64,000 nucleotides of DNA from Paramecium octaurelia (taxonomy: Eukaryota > Ciliophora > Oligohymenophorea > Peniculida > Parameciidae): the NCBI GenBank assembly GCA_905182995.1, contig CAJJDP010000008.1:142506-206505 (forward strand), written 5' to 3'. The notes beneath the pieces are model-generated. The model did not search any database, was not told the origin of the DNA, and saw only the letters and a program-made list of their open reading frames with translations. This document shows, in pieces, positions 59,583 through 64,000 of this stretch; the first letter of the stretch is position 1; each line of letters begins with the position of its first letter. The position numbers and the translations under genes are program-made.

Positions 59583-61648
59583 TCACTACCTGGTCATACC
59601 TTCTTACTTTTTCTTGTTTCCACCCAACTTATTCTACTCATGAATATATCGACTATCTATTTTCAATACATTGGCACAATAATCAGGCAATTAGTCAAAA
59701 ACATTTTTCTGTAACAAGATTTCCTTTTATTATTATATAAATTATACTTTTCCTGCATTTTTACCAGCTCCATCATGAATGCTAATACCACAATGGAATG
59801 TCTCCTACATTTGCTTAACCACATATGCAAAACTGTATATGTCTTCAATCTTTCCTTAATGATCGAATCCGAAATATTCCAAACCTACAACTCTATTTAT
59901 TTATTGATTATGTTATTTCTCGGCTATTAATTGCAACCCTTTGAATTCCCCTTATTTAACTTCACTTTAGTTTAATCTCAAATTTTTAATTCTGTAACTT
60001 CTTTACATAAGTTCTTCGATTCTCTTGTATAATCTTTCCAAAGTAATCTAATTTTATGGTTATTTTTTTTTCTATTCCTTCTCTTTTTCTTTTTCTTTCT
60101 CTTTCTCCTTATCTTATTCTTCTTGTTATTCATCTTCACTATCAGATTAATGTTCTTTTATTCCTAATTCATTAACCAAATCTTCTGTCAATACTATCAT
60201 CTTTTTCTCCTATTTCAAATTCTTCTTTATGTATTAATTCAGTTATGAAATATATTATTCTCTTGTTAATGGTTCAACTTTTTAATTCTCCTCACCTTCT
60301 TTAGCGAATAATTTCACCAAAGGGCCAACTGGTAAAAAGAGATCAGTAACCTCGATATTCTATTTATATTAAGCAACTTGATTCTTTTCTTCTTTTTCTT
60401 CATCCCCTTTTTTTGCTGCCTTTAATACTGTTGGTTCCCAATCAGTAATTTATTCATGTTATCTATCAATTTTAGTTATTGAAGGTTATCCTCCCTTTTT
60501 GACTTCCTTGTATTCAATCAAACCCTCCTTTTACATAGTCTACAAAAATCTATGAAATATTAATAAGCATTTACTTTCCAATCTTTTGATATGAAGAATT
60601 CTTAAGATCTAATTCAATTCCTGGTTTCTTAAATGCAAGCATATACTTTTCATAAAATACTTATCCTTCTAAAGGCAATTATTTATCATTAATGCCAATT
60701 TTGCAAGCATTTAAAAATGATTCCTTAATGTATTCATCCATTACTTTTGTAGGAACACCTCCAACTTATTACTGTTGTTGCTATTTCTATTATTATTGCT
60801 TATTTTAAGCACCTTTTTTATGTTTATTGTCATCATCACTATCGTCTGAGAATTGTTGTTTAACTTATTATTACTATTACTGTTATTGTTATTATTAAAC
60901 TGGTTTAGCTTTGGCTGTTTTTTTCTATTCTTTTTTAGCTGCTGGTTTCTTTGCTCCAGGTGCAATCATATTCAAATCAATTTCATCATCTGAATATTCC
61001 TCATAGTTTTGTGTTTTAGTTTCTTAGACTTCATCAAAGTTTTCTGGTTCAATTGGCTAACCCAATTCATTTGGACCATGCTCCCATAATTTATCCCCTT
61101 GTTTATGCAAAATATATCCTGCTATTCCCTTCTCCTATTCTTTCTATAAATCTATAGAATCACAACCAATTGCTATAATTGCCAATAATCTAGATATTCT
61201 ATTGTAATTACTTCTTTTAATGATTTAACAACTTCTTAATAGCATCCTTCTTGAATTCTCCCAATTTACCTTAATTACTTATTTAAGTCCATAACACTTT
61301 TCCTGCCTTGAGTACTGCTGCTTCATCAATTCCATCTTTTAATATCAAAGTACCAACTAATCTTGGATACTCAGCCACAACAAACACTAATCGATATCTC
61401 TATAAATATTTACATGATGGAACATAATCCTCCTTCCCTGTACCATCAACAAAGGCTGGATATTCATCTGTATGATAAATTATCATCTTTGATCCAACTA
61501 GCTTCTCTTGCATACACTATTCAGAATCCTCAAAGATCTTTTTGACTGTTAGTGCATCGAATTATTTCCTAAGCGTAGTCTCAAAGTTATCTTTGTCTTT
61601 TCCCTTCAAAAGAACAGATCCCTAAATTTTTAGTGTTTTGCCAAACAT
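59583..61648 (-). CDS. EIF2D: Translation factor eIF2D (ligatin)
   Basis: 663 residues after introns 61387-61413 (27 nt), 61190-61211 (22 nt) and 60550-60574 (25 nt). eIF2D delivers or removes tRNA at the 40S P site and recycles ribosomes; cytosolic. The N terminus MFGKTLKIQGSVLLKGKD and the following PUA-like region (EYPRLVGTLILKDGIDEA, KAGKVLW) fit the family. An acidic, poly-Gln linker follows (TAA/TAG-rich in DNA near 60.75-60.95 kb), then a SWIB/winged-helix-like part, a Glu/Lys charged run, and a C-terminal SUI1 domain (LEYFGFDHQGKIEDIYSFAY, FHCGISIHDGAGKNAGKVQF). Its start is only 22 bp from the divergent kinase start. Confidence 0.9.
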
Positions 61649-61670
61649 TAAATTTCTTTAATTAAAAACA

Positions 61671-63122
61671 ATGGGATGTTGTCTCATTAAAAAATAGAAA
61701 TCCTCCCTAAAAGCTTATAGATATACTCTAAATCCTTAAGTTGAAGAGAACAAACAAGACATTAAGCAATCCTTTATTCAAGATATTTAAGTTATAATAT
61801 TGAATCATTCAGAAGATGAGTAAGATAAAGATTCCCTTCATTCAAATTTGGAGTATATAAGTAGTTATTTTCAGCACTGATAGTTGGGTATAAGGGGAAG
61901 TTCTTGGATAAGGTGCATTTGGAAAAGTAGTAATGGGACTTCAAAAGAATGGTTAAATTATGGCAGTCAAATAGGTTTTCATATAGAATTTTAATGATCA
62001 AGTAAGAGTCTCCTTGTCTATTTTATAGAGAGTTATATAGTTACAGAAGGAAATCTAAATGCTTAGCAAATTACAACATCCAAACATAGTCAGATACTTA
62101 GGTTGTGAGCAAAAAAATTAATTTATTAATATTTTTCTTGAATATGTCAGTGGAGGTTCCGTGTAATCCATGCTTGAAAGGTTCGGTTGTTTTAAGGAAA
62201 GTCTGATTAAGACATATCTGAGATAAATTTTATTAGGATTGAGTTATTTACATGCACAAAATGTAATTCATCGAGATATCAAAGGAGGTAATATTCTAAT
62301 TGATAATTCTGGGAAGTGCAAATTAGCTGGTAAAATAAGGTGTAATTCTTTATAGACTTTGGAAGCAGTAAATAATTGAGTGATTTTGCTCATGACACAC
62401 TTGGTTCTATTTGTGGAACTCCCAATTACATGGCTCCCGAAGTAATCAATCAAGAATAATATGGAAAAAAGGCAGATATTTGGAGTTTAGGATGTACCAT
62501 TATTGAAATGGCCACAGGTCTACCACCATTCTCAGAATTAAAGGATGCGATTGCAATCATGGTCAGAATTGGCAAATCAACTAAGCCTCCTCCTATTCCT
62601 CCTCAGTTGGTATCTGATGAATCTAGACATTTTCTATCACTATGTTTATAAGTTGATCCTAAAAAAAGAGCCACAGTTGATTAATTACTCAATCATTCTT
62701 TTTTGAAGAAATCCTAAGTTAATTCTATTTCCAAAAATACTTAAAAGGTTCCCAAAAAAGAATCTACTGTGATTAAACACACTTTCTTATTAGATAATGA
62801 AGTCGAAGCTGATTAAATTGAGCCAAATTCTCCTTAATTTTAAGGATTATAAGGTAAATCCTTGTCTAAAACTAATTAAATTAGTGTCAAGAAAAAAGTT
62901 GAGCTCCCTAACTATAACTTAATTATTGAACCCGATTTGAGCGATTAGATTGATTTAGAATAAAAGTAATAGGAGATTACAAATTGTGATAGCAATGGTT
63001 ATATTAAATTCTCTAAAATTGATAATTATAAAAGTGTAAAAGCAAAGGAATCAAGCTAGAACGAATCAAATTTGTAAAGTGACTTGGATAATGTTTTAAA
63101 TTAGTACTCATAATAGATGTGA
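61671..63122 (+). CDS. MAPKKK (STE11/MEKK)-type protein kinase with N-terminal lipidation motif
   Basis: 458 residues after introns 61853-61874 (22 nt), 62002-62028 (27 nt) and 62330-62355 (26 nt). The kinase domain (about 60-335) has [45 protein letters not shown] and [12 protein letters not shown]. The [10 protein letters not shown] wording and short activation segment are characteristic of STE11/NPK1-type kinases. It begins MGCCLIKK: Gly2 followed by two cysteines, a standard N-myristoylation plus palmitoylation signal, so membrane anchoring is likely (inference). The C-terminal 120 residues are Gln/Ser/Lys-rich and disordered-looking. Confidence 0.92.
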
Positions 63123-63296
63123 TTTAATTGGACAATGTTTGATCAAATATAATTAAGAAAACAATAGATAATTCTTATTTTGAAATAATTTCAACTTATC
63201 TATAATTTTTTCATTGAATAATGAAAATTCATATGAAATATTAAATAATTAATGTATTTGTGAAAAATGAATATATGTTTATGTCATTTATTAATC
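63123..63296. other. Convergent intergenic spacer
   Basis: 174 bp between stop codons of the kinase and the twin CX3C gene; AT-rich, nothing else seen. Confidence 0.5.
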
Positions 63297-63623
63297 TCAC
63301 TTATAAAATGAATTATAGACTTGATCATTTTTATCATTAACTTTGGTCATATCATCTACAAATTATTTACGTACCTGAGTTCTAAATTACGCATACTCAA
63401 ATGAACAACTATCAATACAATTATCAAATTATTCAATCATTTTTTCCCTCTTGTTTTCTTCAATTTCAAATAGTGAATTAATATTATAGTGATTTTTAAT
63501 CTTTTATGAACATATTACAAAGCATTTTTTAGTCAAATTAAACAGTGAGCATTCTAAAGCTAATTAATCGACAATTTTATTTTATTGTTATTATGATTAT
63601 GATTATGGTAAATTAAAATTCAT
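63297..63623 (-). CDS. Small twin CX3C protein (FAM136A / small-Tim-like)
   Basis: 108 residues, intronless. After a Gln-rich head (MNFNLPQSQSQQQQNK) it has KKCFVICSQK and, about 40 residues later, DNCIDSCSFE: two Cys-x3-Cys motifs in a helical hairpin. Twin CX3C proteins are imported into the mitochondrial intermembrane space and oxidised there. Total length, motif spacing and the flanking LALECSLFNLTKKC resemble FAM136A (DUF842) more than Tim8-13, but the exact family is not certain. Confidence 0.75.
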
Positions 63624-63792
63624 TTATCAAAATTTAATACTTAAATTATTTATTCTGATTCTATTCTTTATTAATATTACCACATTCTTTTTGTGCATTA
63701 TAAACAAATAAATAGAATAATAACAAACAACAGAAGAAACTATGATAAATAGGATGGTTTAGAGAATCCAGTTATGATAATAAATTCATTAT

Positions 63793-64000
63793 TCATTTTT
63801 TTTTATTTGTAATATCATTAATGAATTTTGCTGGCTCAAAAATTGGTACATGGCATTCCATTATTGGGGTTGGCGGACCTATGACTGTAATTGATCCTTT
63901 CCTATCCTGTTTAATTTGGGAGTCATTTTAAGATTGTTGCGAGATCTTGTTCGGTTTTTGCTTCTCAAGATTATTTTACCTTTCTACTGAATCTTGCTAT
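63793..64000 (-). CDS. 3' end of a gene truncated by the window edge
   Basis: An open minus-strand frame enters at 64000 and ends at TGA 63793-63795. The visible 68 codons are polar and Gln/Lys-rich, containing KGSITVIGPPTPIMECHVPI and ending NDITNKKK. The proximal part reads as a disordered linker with Gln encoded by TAA/TAG. No family is recognisable from this tail. Confidence 0.6.

Noticed and set aside
1-64000. CRISPR arrays, bacterial operons, prophage or IS elements
   Set aside because: Genetic code, tiny spliceosomal introns and gene content are ciliate nuclear; no such element was seen.
1-64000. tRNA or rRNA genes
   Set aside because: None recognised by eye in the intergenic gaps; a covariance-model scan was not possible, so small RNAs could be missed.

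Overview
The window is protein-coding, AT-rich DNA from a ciliate macronucleus, most likely Paramecium or a close relative. In every well-resolved gene TAA and TAG occur inside conserved domains where glutamine fits, and only TGA ends the reading frame. Introns are tiny (about 21-33 nt, GTA/GTG...AG), intergenic gaps are often under 200 bp, and genes lie on both strands. Under the standard code nearly every real gene is broken into fragments, so the models below were built by reading TAA/TAG as Gln and splicing the tiny introns. Most models close exactly in frame.

Region 1-8.2 kb is poor-quality or decayed. A 1222-bp segment is present twice, flanking a single N (995-2216 and 2218-3439), which looks like an unmerged scaffold overlap. 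Around it are frame-disrupted remnants: an unidentified protein, a WD40 protein with a broken 5' part, and kinase-like and unidentified fragments. From 8.2 to 17.7 kb there are compact intact genes: RPA1 (minus), a dual-specificity phosphatase (plus), a secreted beta/gamma-crystallin-like protein (minus), a Fused-type kinase with a long C-terminal repeat region (plus), and a protein joining a DWNN ubiquitin-like domain, a Cys-rich RING-like segment and a YTH RNA-binding domain (plus). A 1135-residue EF-hand plus vWA-like protein follows (17.75-21.19 kb, minus).

The centre (21.46-44.34 kb, minus) is a single giant gene. It has one 26-nt intron and about 7618 codons. It encodes a signal peptide, a roughly 300-residue unique head, 17 tandem units of about 425 residues, each made of two different LamG/ConA-like domains (34 domains in all), and a short Gly-Pro-Lys/Ala-Ser-Gly repeat tail. 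I do not recognise this protein from any described family; it is the main discovery candidate.

Region 44.9-49 kb (minus) carries small secreted or membrane proteins and two paralogous RING-CH membrane ubiquitin ligases. Region 49.0-53.4 kb (minus) is a complete N-recognin (UBR box, RING-H2, UAIN-like C terminus). It is divergent from a cyclic-nucleotide-gated K+ channel with a CCHC zinc knuckle (53.7-57.2 kb). Two tandem acid-ceramidase/NAAA-like hydrolases follow (57.2-59.5 kb, minus), then eIF2D (minus), a MAPKKK-type kinase with an N-terminal MGCC lipidation signal (plus), a twin CX3C small protein (minus), and the 3' end of a gene that runs off the window.
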